A stretch of 64,000 nucleotides of DNA. Source: Orbus sasakiae (GTDB lineage Bacteria > Pseudomonadota > Gammaproteobacteria > Enterobacterales > Orbaceae). This document shows, one piece after another, positions 53,126 to 62,002 of this stretch (position 1 is its first letter; each line of letters begins with the position of its first letter). The DNA is taken from NCBI RefSeq assembly GCF_039542345.1, contig NZ_BAABHY010000006.1, positions 62,001-126,000 on the forward strand, written 5' to 3'. Both the position numbers and the translations under genes were made by a program. The notes beneath the pieces are model-generated. The model did no database searches, was not told the DNA's origin, and was given only the letters and a program-made list of their open reading frames with translations.

Positions 53126-53842
53126 TTAAGCAGGTAATTCATTGGGCCGCATATCAAATACCAAGACTTCTGCATGCTTGCCCGAACTAAAATGCAGTTG
53201 TTGTTCATGACGGACTTTAACACCATCACCTGCAGTTAATTCGATACCATTTAACGTGATACCTCCTGTCGCAACATGCACATAAACATAACGGTTATCA
53301 CCAACATTTAATGATGCGGTTTCATCACCATTAAATTGACCTGCATAAACGCGGATATCTTGATAAACTGAAAGCGATTGTTCATCGCCATTCGGCGAGA
53401 TAATCAAGCGAAGTTTGCCGCGTTTATCTTGCTCCGTAAAATGGACTTGTTGATAGCGTGGCGTAACACTTTTACGATCCGGTATAATCCAAATTTGCAG
53501 TAAATGGGTTGTTTTATTCGCAAGCGGATTCATTTCGCTATGTAATATCCCACTTCCCGCACTCATCATTTGTACATCACCAGGGTTAATCACTTCACCG
53601 TTACCCATTGAATCCCGATGTTCTAATGCACCGTCTAAAACATAGGTAAAGATTTCCATATCTTTATGAGGGTGCGTACCGAAGCCTTTATGCCCAGCAA
53701 TATAGTCATCATTGATCACCAATAAATCAGAAAACCCCATCTGTTTTGGGTCGTAGTAGTTAGAAAATGAAAATGTATGCCATGATTTTAGCCAACCATG
53801 ATCGGCATGTCCACGGTCGTTTGCTTTACGTAATTCAAACAT
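53126..53842 (-). CDS. pirin-family protein (YhhW-like)
   Basis: A 238-aa bicupin. The start RKANDRGHADHGWLKSWHTF, then THPHKDMEIFTYVLDGALEHRDSMG with the metal-binding HxH and Glu, and GSGILHSEMNP are very close to E. coli YhhW, a quercetin 2,3-dioxygenase in vitro. The in vivo role is unclear. AAGGAGATAACC precedes the ATG at 53842, so upstream in-frame starts are rejected. Divergent from a LysR gene. Confidence 0.93.
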   Translation of the reverse strand: MFELRKANDRGHADHGWLKSWHTFSFSNYYDPKQMGFSDLLVINDDYIAGHKGFGTHPHKDMEIFTYVLDGALEHRDSMGNGEVINPGDVQMMSAGSGILHSEMNPLANKTTHLLQIWIIPDRKSVTPRYQQVHFTEQDKRGKLRLIISPNGDEQSLSVYQDIRVYAGQFNGDETASLNVGDNRYVYVHVATGGITLNGIELTAGDGVKVRHEQQLHFSSGKHAEVLVFDMRPNELPA

Positions 53843-54102
53843 GGTTATCTCCTTAGTCATTAGGTTATGTCTCGCACCGTTTGATGCAATGCTCAATGAT
53901 CGAGACGCATAATAATTGTTTATGTTGCAAATTTTAAAATTTAAAAAATACGTTATTTATTTAATATATGGTATATTTTATCTGACAATTTTGAATTTAA
54001 AAGCGAGTGTATTGCAACGATATTATCGAAAAAATCGAATATTATTTTATACATATCTTAACGCGTGCCAGTCAGATTGGCTTGATAAAATCAGGAGAGG
54101 TT

Positions 54103-55011
54103 ATGTTACGCTTATCATTAGATGCTATTCATACAATTGATACGATAGCCCGTGCGGGTTCATTCTCAGCGGCTGCCGAGGTACTGCATAAAGTCCCCTC
54201 TACCATCTCTTATACGGTGGCGAAATTAGAAGAACAAATGGGGATTACGTTTTTTGAACGTAACGGGCCACACGTTAAATTAACGGCACTTGGGCAGGAG
54301 TTACTTGAAGAAGGGCGTTGTCTACTCAGCGCAGCCCAAGATCTGGAGTCACGTTTATATAAGATGGCACTGGGGGTTGAGGTCGAGTTAAATATTACTC
54401 TGGATGCCTTATTTCCATTATCAGCATTAACCGACCATATTCAGCAATTTATGCATTCAGCTCAATATACCCGTTTGCACTTTCAGCAAGAAGTGATGAC
54501 AGGCACTTGGGAAGCGTTAATGCAACAGCGAGCTGATTTGATTATTGCAGGAGGCGTTGGTCCCGCAGGCGGCGGTTACCAAACCTATCCGGTGGGGAAA
54601 GTGTGTTTTGCATTTTGTGTTTCACCAAACCATCCTTTAGCAGCCCAAACGCAGCCTTTAAGTAAATACCAGTTACTTGAACATACCGCGATTGTCATCG
54701 GGGATAGTGCAAGGCATTTGCCTTTACGCACGGCGGGCTTATATGATGGGCAAAAGCAAATTACCGTTAGTAATTTAAACGATAAAATGGCTTTGCAAAT
54801 AGCGGGCTTAGGGCATGGTTTTTTACCTCGGGTATGTATCGAACAGGCAATACAACAAGGCCTGCTGATTGAAATGCAAGTGATTGAGCCTAAAGCGGAT
54901 GAAACATTCTATTTAGCTTGGCGTAGCGGCGATCATGGTCAGGCTTTAACGTGGTGGAAAAATGCATTATCTCAACAATGGTTGCCGGAGGTCATTAAGC
55001 CGATGCGTTAA
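54103..55011 (+). CDS. LysR-family regulator (YhaJ-like)
   Basis: A 302-aa LysR regulator. The DNA-binding domain is DAIHTIDTIARAGSFSAAAEVLHKVPSTISYTVAKLEEQMGITFFER; the K-VPS-ISY recognition helix resembles YhaJ, which in E. coli stands beside a pirin gene. The effector domain begins near VEVELNITLDALFPLSAL. AGGAGAGG precedes the ATG at 54103; the longer frame from 54007 is rejected. It is divergent from the pirin gene and probably controls it. Confidence 0.9.
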   Translation: MLRLSLDAIHTIDTIARAGSFSAAAEVLHKVPSTISYTVAKLEEQMGITFFERNGPHVKLTALGQELLEEGRCLLSAAQDLESRLYKMALGVEVELNITLDALFPLSALTDHIQQFMHSAQYTRLHFQQEVMTGTWEALMQQRADLIIAGGVGPAGGGYQTYPVGKVCFAFCVSPNHPLAAQTQPLSKYQLLEHTAIVIGDSARHLPLRTAGLYDGQKQITVSNLNDKMALQIAGLGHGFLPRVCIEQAIQQGLLIEMQVIEPKADETFYLAWRSGDHGQALTWWKNALSQQWLPEVIKPMR

Positions 55012-55121
55012 AAGACGTGGTGCATTAACCGTCTATTTCGGGTTTTTAATTGACGGCCAAAAGAATAATTTAGTTTTATGAGTAGCTTAGAATTTGTGTT
55101 GAGATATCGCTTGATATTTGT

Positions 55122-55140
55122 AATGTTATAACATAACATT
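55122..55140 (+). promoter_or_regulatory. Zur-type operator of the TonB receptor operon
   Basis: AATGTTATAACATAACATT fits the gammaproteobacterial Zur consensus AATGTTATANYATAACATT at every position. It lies 33 bp upstream of the receptor start. A related box precedes the ABC operon at 13936. Recognition by Zur is inferred from sequence only. Confidence 0.75.
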
Positions 55141-55172
55141 TGCAAAAAAATAACATAATACAGTAGAGACTC

Positions 55173-57137
55173 ATGAAACAATTCACACTCAAAAATATCA
55201 AGAAACAGACACTCTATTCATTGCTTTTTACTTTTTCTGGTTTTAGCTTTTCATCCTTCGCTAATACCCAAGATACTATGGTGATCACCGCGACCTCGAC
55301 GGCGTTATCTGTGCAGGATGCGCCCGCCAATGTCGCCATTGTCACCCGGCAAGATATTGCACAACGTAATGCTGTTGATTTGCAAGATGCGCTGCGTGGC
55401 GTACCGGGTATTCAGATGGCAGGAATTGGTATGAATCGCCAAGCGATAAGTATTCATGGCATGCCAACGTCTTATACACTGATTTTAATTGATGGCAAGC
55501 GTATTAATAATACGGATGCCATCGCACACGCGAATTTTGATTTAAATTCAGTGCCAATCGATTCGGTGGAACGCATTGAGGTGATAAAAGGGCCGATGTC
55601 GGCGCTTTATGGTTCAGAAGCGTTAGGTGGCGTCATTAATATCATTACACGTAAACATCAGCAAACATGGCAAGGTGATCTGAGTTTACAAGGCGGTTTA
55701 ACCGACGGCTTATCAACCACACGTAATAATAAAATTGGTGGCTATTTAAGTGGGCCGATTGTTGATGATACGCTTTACCTAACGGTTAGTGGCGATCGTT
55801 ATTATCGTGCTAATATTTTAAGCAAAGATAACCCGCAATTATCCGATTTCCAAGGCATTAAAAGTGATAATGCCAATATTAGCTTAAGCTATAAACCGAC
55901 CGAGCAACAAACGATTGATATCCAATATTCTGATAATACTGATAAAATTAATCGAAATACCTCACGGGCTTCTCGTCCGCCTTTACCTGTGCAATATTAT
56001 CAAGTAAATGAAAAAATACGCCGTAAAGGGTATAGCTTATCTCACCAAGGTAATTGGGATTGGGGGCAAACGACCGTCAATCTTTATCGTAATACGTTGG
56101 CGCATGATTTGCGTTATAGCCATAATGTCCCTGTTGGTAATCCACATCAGCATATTACCGATACCATTTTTGATACACATATTTCTGCCCCCCTTTTTGA
56201 GCGTCATTTAGTGACGCTGGGTAATGAATGGCGTAAAGAAGAACTCGAAAGTCAGGGCTTTACAACGGGTAAAAATAGCGTGATTAAAAATGCCTTTTTT
56301 ATTCAAGACCAGATTGATTTAACGGATGATTATCGTTGGTCGTTATTAGTCGGGAATCGCTTTGATTATCAAAATAGCTTTGGTTGGAATAACAGCCCAA
56401 GGGTTTATTTAGTTCACCACGTTAATGATAACTGGACAATCAAAGGGGGGGGCGGGCGAGGGTTTAAATCACCAACATTAAAACAGAGTTCCGCTGATTA
56501 TACTGCAACAGGGGGCGCGGGACGTTTTACTATACAAGGTAATCCAGACTTACTACCAGAGCAAAGTACCACTTATGAATTAAATACAAATGTTGTTATT
56601 GATGATTTACATTTTAATGTTGGTATCTTCCGTAATAATATCCGTAATCTGATTCAGACCCGATGTGTGCGTCAGTGCGGTGTTGGTGGCGCTGAATTAC
56701 GCACCTACCAAAATGTGGATAAGGCAAAAATTCGTGGTATAGAAGCCGGTTTTGATGTTGATTTACCGTATCAATTTAATTGGGGTATCACCTATACCTA
56801 TATCGATGCTAAAAACCAATTAACGCATCAACCGCTAGCGGGTCGTTCTAATCATATGGCAAATATGAAATTACAATGGCGTTATGATGATATGTTAACG
56901 CTGGTATTACGAGGTGAATACATTGGTAGCCAAATTGTCGATGGGACAACGGTTCGGTACCATGTCCCAGCTTATACGTTATGGCATGCTGGATTCAATG
57001 TCGATGTGACTAAAAATATCACTGCACAATTTAATCTGCATAATCTCACCAACCAGCGTTTAGCGGATAAAAGTGAGCACTATAACTATGAAGAGTTAGG
57101 GCGAACAATCACAGCTGGGCTAACGATTAAGTTCTAA
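55173..57137 (+). CDS. TonB-dependent outer-membrane receptor, probable zinc/metal-chelate uptake
   Basis: A 654-aa TonB-dependent receptor. Signal peptide to about residue 30, TonB box DTMVITAT just after, plug domain (about 40-150: DLQDALRGVPGIQMAG, RIEVIKGPMSALYGSEALGGVINIITRK), then a 22-strand barrel ending in TITAGLTIKF with terminal Phe. Barrel motif GFKSPTLKQ--GNPDLLPEQSTTYELN is like catecholate, cobalamin and haem receptors. The Zur-type box and the CobN-like partner match, from memory, the Zn-regulated PA1922-PA1925 locus of Pseudomonas aeruginosa. The ligand could be a zinc chelate or a tetrapyrrole. Confidence 0.88.
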   Translation: MKQFTLKNIKKQTLYSLLFTFSGFSFSSFANTQDTMVITATSTALSVQDAPANVAIVTRQDIAQRNAVDLQDALRGVPGIQMAGIGMNRQAISIHGMPTSYTLILIDGKRINNTDAIAHANFDLNSVPIDSVERIEVIKGPMSALYGSEALGGVINIITRKHQQTWQGDLSLQGGLTDGLSTTRNNKIGGYLSGPIVDDTLYLTVSGDRYYRANILSKDNPQLSDFQGIKSDNANISLSYKPTEQQTIDIQYSDNTDKINRNTSRASRPPLPVQYYQVNEKIRRKGYSLSHQGNWDWGQTTVNLYRNTLAHDLRYSHNVPVGNPHQHITDTIFDTHISAPLFERHLVTLGNEWRKEELESQGFTTGKNSVIKNAFFIQDQIDLTDDYRWSLLVGNRFDYQNSFGWNNSPRVYLVHHVNDNWTIKGGGGRGFKSPTLKQSSADYTATGGAGRFTIQGNPDLLPEQSTTYELNTNVVIDDLHFNVGIFRNNIRNLIQTRCVRQCGVGGAELRTYQNVDKAKIRGIEAGFDVDLPYQFNWGITYTYIDAKNQLTHQPLAGRSNHMANMKLQWRYDDMLTLVLRGEYIGSQIVDGTTVRYHVPAYTLWHAGFNVDVTKNITAQFNLHNLTNQRLADKSEHYNYEELGRTITAGLTIKF

Positions 57138-57148
57138 TAGGTGAGTCA

Positions 57149-60100
57149 ATGATATTATTAAAACACTATAAATTTATTGTTTATTTGGTGGGGTGCTGTT
57201 TGTTTTATAGTTTCTATGCACCCGCAAGCGAGCCCAAGGCACAGCCTGTTGTGTATATCTTACATAGTCCCTTTTCGTTGGAGTCTAAGTTTGTAAAATT
57301 ATCACAATGGTCACAAGATCACCATGTTACTGTTAAAGCATGGCCGGTGACGGATAACGCAGGTTTACCCGCGGATCTTGATCAAGCATCATTGATTATT
57401 GTCGATGCAATTCGAAGCATTGATTTAGTACAGCTACATCAACACTTAGATCCTTATCTAAAGCAGACCCAAATACCGTGGATTAGCTTAAATAAACAAT
57501 CAGCGAATATAAAACAAACCATTGCGGCTACGATGCTAGGCTATTATAAAAATGGTGGTGAACAAAATTATCATCATCTATTTGACTATGTTTATCGCTA
57601 TTTCAATCGTGGTGATAGTCAGGTTATCTACCCGATTAAATTATTACCCGTAAGCGGTTTTTATCATCCGGATGCTCCGGATGTTTTTGACAACATCGAT
57701 CAATTAATGGCATGGAAGCAACAGACGGCTTCAGCTGATTTTATTAATGTATTATTTACTATCCATTCAAACTTAATCTCCGATAGTGAATTAAAAACCA
57801 TTGAGTATATTGCACAACAAGCGAAATTAAAGGGCATATTTCCACTGTTTTATTGGTATGATCATCAAGTTCAGCAAGCCTTTGTCCCCCTTTTTAATGC
57901 TTATCCCATTGATGCGATTGTTAATACTCAACATATGCAGAATTTAGAGCAACGCAAACTTGAATTTGCACAAATTAATGTGCCTGTTTTACAAGCGCTC
58001 AATTACCGTTTTGGTGATATTTTTACGTGGCAACATAGTGTCAGTGGAATTTCACCGCAAATGACGGCTGTATTAATGACAATACCCGAAACGGCGGGTT
58101 TAAGTGATCCTTTAGTTATTTCGGCGATAGAAAACGGTGAAATCGTGCCGATTGCTGAACAAATTGATGGCTTATTGGATAAGTTGGTCAGATTAAGTAA
58201 GCTTAAAAATATGCCCAATATTGATAAGCGTTTGGCATTGCTCTTTTGGAATCATCCTGATGGTCAAAATAATATTTCAGCCTCCTATTTAAATGTGCCT
58301 AAAAGTATTGTTGAAATGATGCAAGCCTTTCAACGCGCAGGATATTCCATCTCGCCCGCAGATGAACAAACTCTCATTGTACAGGCGCAAAAGTTACTGC
58401 TCGGTTATTACGATAATACAACGTTAGATGAGCTGTTAGCGCAAGATTTAGCAGATAAAGTACCATTATCAGTTTATCAACATTATTTAGACTCGCTACC
58501 ATCACAACACAAAGCGTTGATGATTAAAACATGGGGTGAACCGCAGAAACATTGGGCTTATCGCTCCGCCGATGAAGGCTACTTTATTATTCCACGGGCC
58601 ATGTTTGGTCATTTAATGATCATGCCGCAGCCACCCAGAGCGGGCTCGCCTGAGGCTCATTATCATGACACAACGCTACCGCCAGATCATATTTATTTAT
58701 TGGGTTATCTGTACCTGAGAATGCAATTCAATGCTGATGCGATTATCCATTTAGGAACACATGGCACGCAAGAGTGGTTACCTGGCAAAGATCGTGGTTT
58801 GTCCATCAATGATTTTGCGCTATTGCCGATTGCTGATTTACCTGTGTTTTACCCTTATATACAAGATAATATCAGTGAAGCATTGCAAGTTAAGCGCCGC
58901 GGACGAGGCATTACGATTAGTCACCAAACACCCGTTTTTGCCCCAGCTGGATTGTATGAAGAACTTAAAGATATCAACCAAGTTTTGAATGAGTATCAAC
59001 AAATTGATGAGGGCATGGTGAAAGAGCAATTAAAGCGCAAAATTAATCAACTCGTGTTTGCCCCTTCACTCAATATAGGTCAAGACCTAGGCTGGCAAGA
59101 ACACGATACATTAGCGCATTATGACGCATTTTTAGCTGACTTACATGAATACCTTGAACAGATCGCGGCAAAAGCAATTCCACTTGGTTTACATACCTTT
59201 GGCCAAGCCAATGAGGCTGATTTACGTTTAATAACAGTATTAATGCAATTAGGCGAAGAGTATTACTCATTATTTGCAACCCATCGCAATGATCTCTTTG
59301 CTTTGGATATTGAACGTTTAAAACAGCAACCGGCTTATTTATCACTGAAATATTATTTACATCAAGGCGGCCAGATCGATCAAGTAAGCGATCCATTGTT
59401 ACAAGCCCAGTTGATGAAAGCGCAGCAATATGAAGGTAACTTAGCCAATATAGATGAGATGTCAGCATTACTTAATGGTTTAAGTGGTGGCTTTGTCCCG
59501 GCTTGCCGTGGTGGCGATCCATTACGTAATCCAGATTTAATCAATGGCTGTAATCTTTATGCGTTTGAAGCCGATAAAGTACCAACTCAAAGTGCTTATG
59601 AAACAGGTAAGCAAGCCTTTGAGCAGTTACTTGAAAACTATCAGCAAAATCATGATGGTATGTTGCCAAATAAACTGGCATTTAGCTTATGGTCATCTGA
59701 AGCGATTCGTCATTTTGGTGTTACAGAAAGTCAGATCCTACATGCTCTGGGATTACGTCCTGTGTGGGAACGTAATGGCCGAGTGAGTAAATTAGAGATT
59801 ATCCCGGCAAATGAACTTGATCATCCGCGTATCGATGTTGTCATTCAGGTGACCGGTGTCTATCGTGATCAATTTGACGTCTTTATGCGCTTATTAGCAA
59901 AAGCCATCGATGAATTAGCGCACTATGACGAAGCCGATAATCCGATTCGTCAGCATAGTCAACAGCTTGCAAGGCAATTGATTGATCAAGGCGTACCGAG
60001 CCAGCATGCTGATGATTATGCGCAGCTGCGTATTTTTGGTGGTCAAATGGGCAGCTATGGTACCGCCGTCACTGATCTGACATTAGATTCGCAGCATTGG

Positions 60101-60997
60101 GACAATGATCATGTGATTGCCGAGCAATATCTCTCGAGTTTGCAATATGGCTATGGCGCAGCGGATGATAACTGGCAAGTAACACTCAATAACGTCAATT
60201 TGTATAGTGAACAGCTCAAAGGTGTTGATGTTGCGGTATTGGCTCGTTCAACCCATTTAAATGGCGTTTTGTCGACGGATCATCCATTTGAATTCTTAGG
60301 TGGATTGTCCCTCGCGGTAGAGTATTTAAATGGGCAGGCGCCGGATCTGTATATTTCAGATTTAAGGCAAAAGCAGCCAAAAACCGTTAAGTTAGATAAA
60401 TTCTTAGCCACCGAATTACGTGCCCAGTACTTCAATCCACAGTGGATTAGTGAGATGAAAAAAGAGGGATATGCCGGTACATTAAGTATTTTAAATATGG
60501 CAAATAATTTGTGGGGCTGGCAGGTCATGAATCAAAGTGCAGTACGCGATGACCAGTGGCAAACGCTACACGAAGTGTTTATCAAAGATAAATATAATTT
60601 AGAATTAAATCAATGGTATGAAAAACACAATCCTTCGGCACAATTGCAATTGGTTGAAAGAATGGTTGAAGCCATTCGTAAAGATTATTGGCAGGCTGAT
60701 GAGCAGACAAAACGCGAATTAGTTGAACGCTGGCAACAGCTGACGGCACAGGTGTCTTTAGTTGATAAGCATCAAGTCACGCGTCAATATATTGAACAGT
60801 TAGCGGCTGGATTTGGTTTACAACAAGCCAGTCAGTCATCTCCACCGATACTGCGAGGTCAAGTCTTAGCACAGGTTAGTGAACAATCCTCAACCCAAAG
60901 TCAAGAGATGACTTATCCGTTAATCGGCCTACTGTTGATTTTAAGCTGTTTTTTAAGCGGTATGATTTACCAAATAACACGAAATGTAAGGACTTAG
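57149..60997 (+). CDS. CobN/HmuS-like chelatase, envelope-anchored
   Basis: A 1282-aa protein of the CobN/magnesium-chelatase H family. It has an N-terminal signal or anchor (FIVYLVGCCLFYSFYAPAS) and one C-terminal transmembrane helix (MTYPLIGLLLILSCFLSGMIY), so the large domain should face the periplasm, unlike the soluble cobaltochelatase CobN. Conserved blocks: WGEPQKHWAYRS, IHLGTHGTQEWLPGKDRGLS, IYPYIQDNISEALQ-like YPYIQDN, GGFVPACRGGDPLRNPD, and RIFGGQMGSYGTAV. No cobalamin genes are near. HmuS-type relatives remove metal from haem. It lies 11 bp after the TonB receptor. Confidence 0.88.
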   Translation: MILLKHYKFIVYLVGCCLFYSFYAPASEPKAQPVVYILHSPFSLESKFVKLSQWSQDHHVTVKAWPVTDNAGLPADLDQASLIIVDAIRSIDLVQLHQHLDPYLKQTQIPWISLNKQSANIKQTIAATMLGYYKNGGEQNYHHLFDYVYRYFNRGDSQVIYPIKLLPVSGFYHPDAPDVFDNIDQLMAWKQQTASADFINVLFTIHSNLISDSELKTIEYIAQQAKLKGIFPLFYWYDHQVQQAFVPLFNAYPIDAIVNTQHMQNLEQRKLEFAQINVPVLQALNYRFGDIFTWQHSVSGISPQMTAVLMTIPETAGLSDPLVISAIENGEIVPIAEQIDGLLDKLVRLSKLKNMPNIDKRLALLFWNHPDGQNNISASYLNVPKSIVEMMQAFQRAGYSISPADEQTLIVQAQKLLLGYYDNTTLDELLAQDLADKVPLSVYQHYLDSLPSQHKALMIKTWGEPQKHWAYRSADEGYFIIPRAMFGHLMIMPQPPRAGSPEAHYHDTTLPPDHIYLLGYLYLRMQFNADAIIHLGTHGTQEWLPGKDRGLSINDFALLPIADLPVFYPYIQDNISEALQVKRRGRGITISHQTPVFAPAGLYEELKDINQVLNEYQQIDEGMVKEQLKRKINQLVFAPSLNIGQDLGWQEHDTLAHYDAFLADLHEYLEQIAAKAIPLGLHTFGQANEADLRLITVLMQLGEEYYSLFATHRNDLFALDIERLKQQPAYLSLKYYLHQGGQIDQVSDPLLQAQLMKAQQYEGNLANIDEMSALLNGLSGGFVPACRGGDPLRNPDLINGCNLYAFEADKVPTQSAYETGKQAFEQLLENYQQNHDGMLPNKLAFSLWSSEAIRHFGVTESQILHALGLRPVWERNGRVSKLEIIPANELDHPRIDVVIQVTGVYRDQFDVFMRLLAKAIDELAHYDEADNPIRQHSQQLARQLIDQGVPSQHADDYAQLRIFGGQMGSYGTAVTDLTLDSQHWDNDHVIAEQYLSSLQYGYGAADDNWQVTLNNVNLYSEQLKGVDVAVLARSTHLNGVLSTDHPFEFLGGLSLAVEYLNGQAPDLYISDLRQKQPKTVKLDKFLATELRAQYFNPQWISEMKKEGYAGTLSILNMANNLWGWQVMNQSAVRDDQWQTLHEVFIKDKYNLELNQWYEKHNPSAQLQLVERMVEAIRKDYWQADEQTKRELVERWQQLTAQVSLVDKHQVTRQYIEQLAAGFGLQQASQSSPPILRGQVLAQVSEQSSTQSQEMTYPLIGLLLILSCFLSGMIYQITRNVRT

Positions 60998-61002
60998 TAT
61001 TT

Positions 61003-61467
61003 ATGAATATGCTCGAAACCGTGCTGTATGAAATCAGCCATCTATTTTTAATTCCCGTTCTAATCTTGATTTTATTATCACTGGCTTATGCTTTTTTTGC
61101 TTTAGGCAGCTTTTGTATTGAAGGTGGCTTACGTCGCTACGGTCGTTATCAATCGCCGTTACTTCAAAGTCGCGTTGCGCTTGATGATTTAGAACTGCAA
61201 GTAATGAAACGCTTAGAATTATTACGTGTGGTATCGCGTAGCACACCAATGTTAGGACTGATTGCGACAATGATCCCCATGGGGCCTGCGTTATTAGCAT
61301 TAACACAAAGTGATGCAAAAACGATTGGTGAGAATTTGGTGGTTGCCTTTTCAGCGGTCATTTTATCGTTATTAAGTGCCAGTATTACCTTTTTTATCTT
61401 AACGATTAAGCGTCGATGGTTACTGGAAGATTTACGTACAATCGAAAAACAGCAAGGAGTTTCATAA
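61003..61467 (+). CDS. MotA/TolQ/ExbB-like proton channel protein
   Basis: A 154-aa protein with three transmembrane helices (LFLIPVLILILLSLAYAFFALG; VSRSTPMLGLIATMIPMGPALLALT; VVAFSAVILSLLSASITFFIL). The second and third helices have the TolQ/ExbB pattern (P-LGL--T--PMG). It is shorter than ExbB. It lies 5 bp after the chelatase gene and overlaps the DUF2149 gene by 1 bp. Such a channel may energise the chelatase or the receptor in place of ExbBD. Confidence 0.88.
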   Translation: MNMLETVLYEISHLFLIPVLILILLSLAYAFFALGSFCIEGGLRRYGRYQSPLLQSRVALDDLELQVMKRLELLRVVSRSTPMLGLIATMIPMGPALLALTQSDAKTIGENLVVAFSAVILSLLSASITFFILTIKRRWLLEDLRTIEKQQGVS

Positions 61468-61772
61468 TGCGGTTTTTAGAAGATGATGAAATGGATGATC
61501 CATTATTGTCGGTCGTCAATCTTATCGATTTATTTTTAGTGGTTATTGGGATTTTATTGATTGTCATTGTACAAAATCCACTTAATCCATTTAATCAACA
61601 GGATATGACGATTATTGAAAACCCAGGTAAAGACAATATGAAGATTATTATTAAGCAGGGGGAAGAATTAACCAAATATGAAACGTCGCAACAAATTGGT
61701 GAAGGGGTCGGTAGCAAAGTCGGCGCAACCTATCGCCTTGATGATGGGCGAATGATTTATATTCCGGAATAA
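61467..61772 (+). CDS. DUF2149 membrane protein (ExbD-like position)
   Basis: A 101-aa protein with one N-terminal transmembrane helix (VNLIDLFLVVIGILLIVIVQNPLNPF), where an Asp sits at the start as in ExbD/TolR, then a small periplasmic domain (MKIIIKQGEELTKYETS--GVGSKVGATYRLDDGRMIYIPE). It matches DUF2149, the usual partner of CobN-like/TonB loci. AGGAG precedes ATG 61467, which overlaps the previous stop (TAATG). It likely forms an ExbB/ExbD-type pair with its neighbour. Confidence 0.88.
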   Translation: MRFLEDDEMDDPLLSVVNLIDLFLVVIGILLIVIVQNPLNPFNQQDMTIIENPGKDNMKIIIKQGEELTKYETSQQIGEGVGSKVGATYRLDDGRMIYIPE

Positions 61773-61786
61773 ATCCTATCAATAAG

Positions 61787-61825
61787 GGGATAGGCTTAAA
61801 AAAATATCCCCTCGCGTTTGTTTTA
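61787..61825 (+). terminator. terminator of the TonB-chelatase operon
   Basis: GGGGATA (61787-61793) and TATCCCC (61805-61811), a perfect 7-bp stem with a 12-nt loop, followed by TCGCGTTTGTTTTATTTAT. It is 14 bp after the DUF2149 stop. Confidence 0.7.
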
Positions 61826-61939
61826 TTTATCTTTGTTAATAATTTCAATATTATTATTGTGTTAGTTATTTTTATCGCTTTTATATCGATAACTTGTTCC
61901 GCTAATAAAATCGCGCGACTATTGGCTTTAGCTAAAACG

Positions 61940-61957
61940 TTGTCATAAAAATGTAAA
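61940..61957 (+). promoter_or_regulatory. probable PhoB box of the binding-protein operon
   Basis: TTGTCATAAAAATGTAAA matches the Pho box CTGTCATAAATCTGTCAC at 13 of 18 positions; a TATAGT -10 element (61968-61973) follows 10 bp downstream, as for phoA. It fits the phosphodiesterase-family gene in the operon. Confidence 0.6.
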
Positions 61958-62002
61958 AAACTTTCCTTATAGTATGCCTGAATCATACACACAGGAGTTT
62001 TT

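Noticed and set aside
57149..60997. cobalamin-biosynthesis cobaltochelatase CobN
   Set aside because: It has membrane anchors at both ends, no cobS/cobT or other cobalamin genes nearby, and sits in a TonB-receptor operon.
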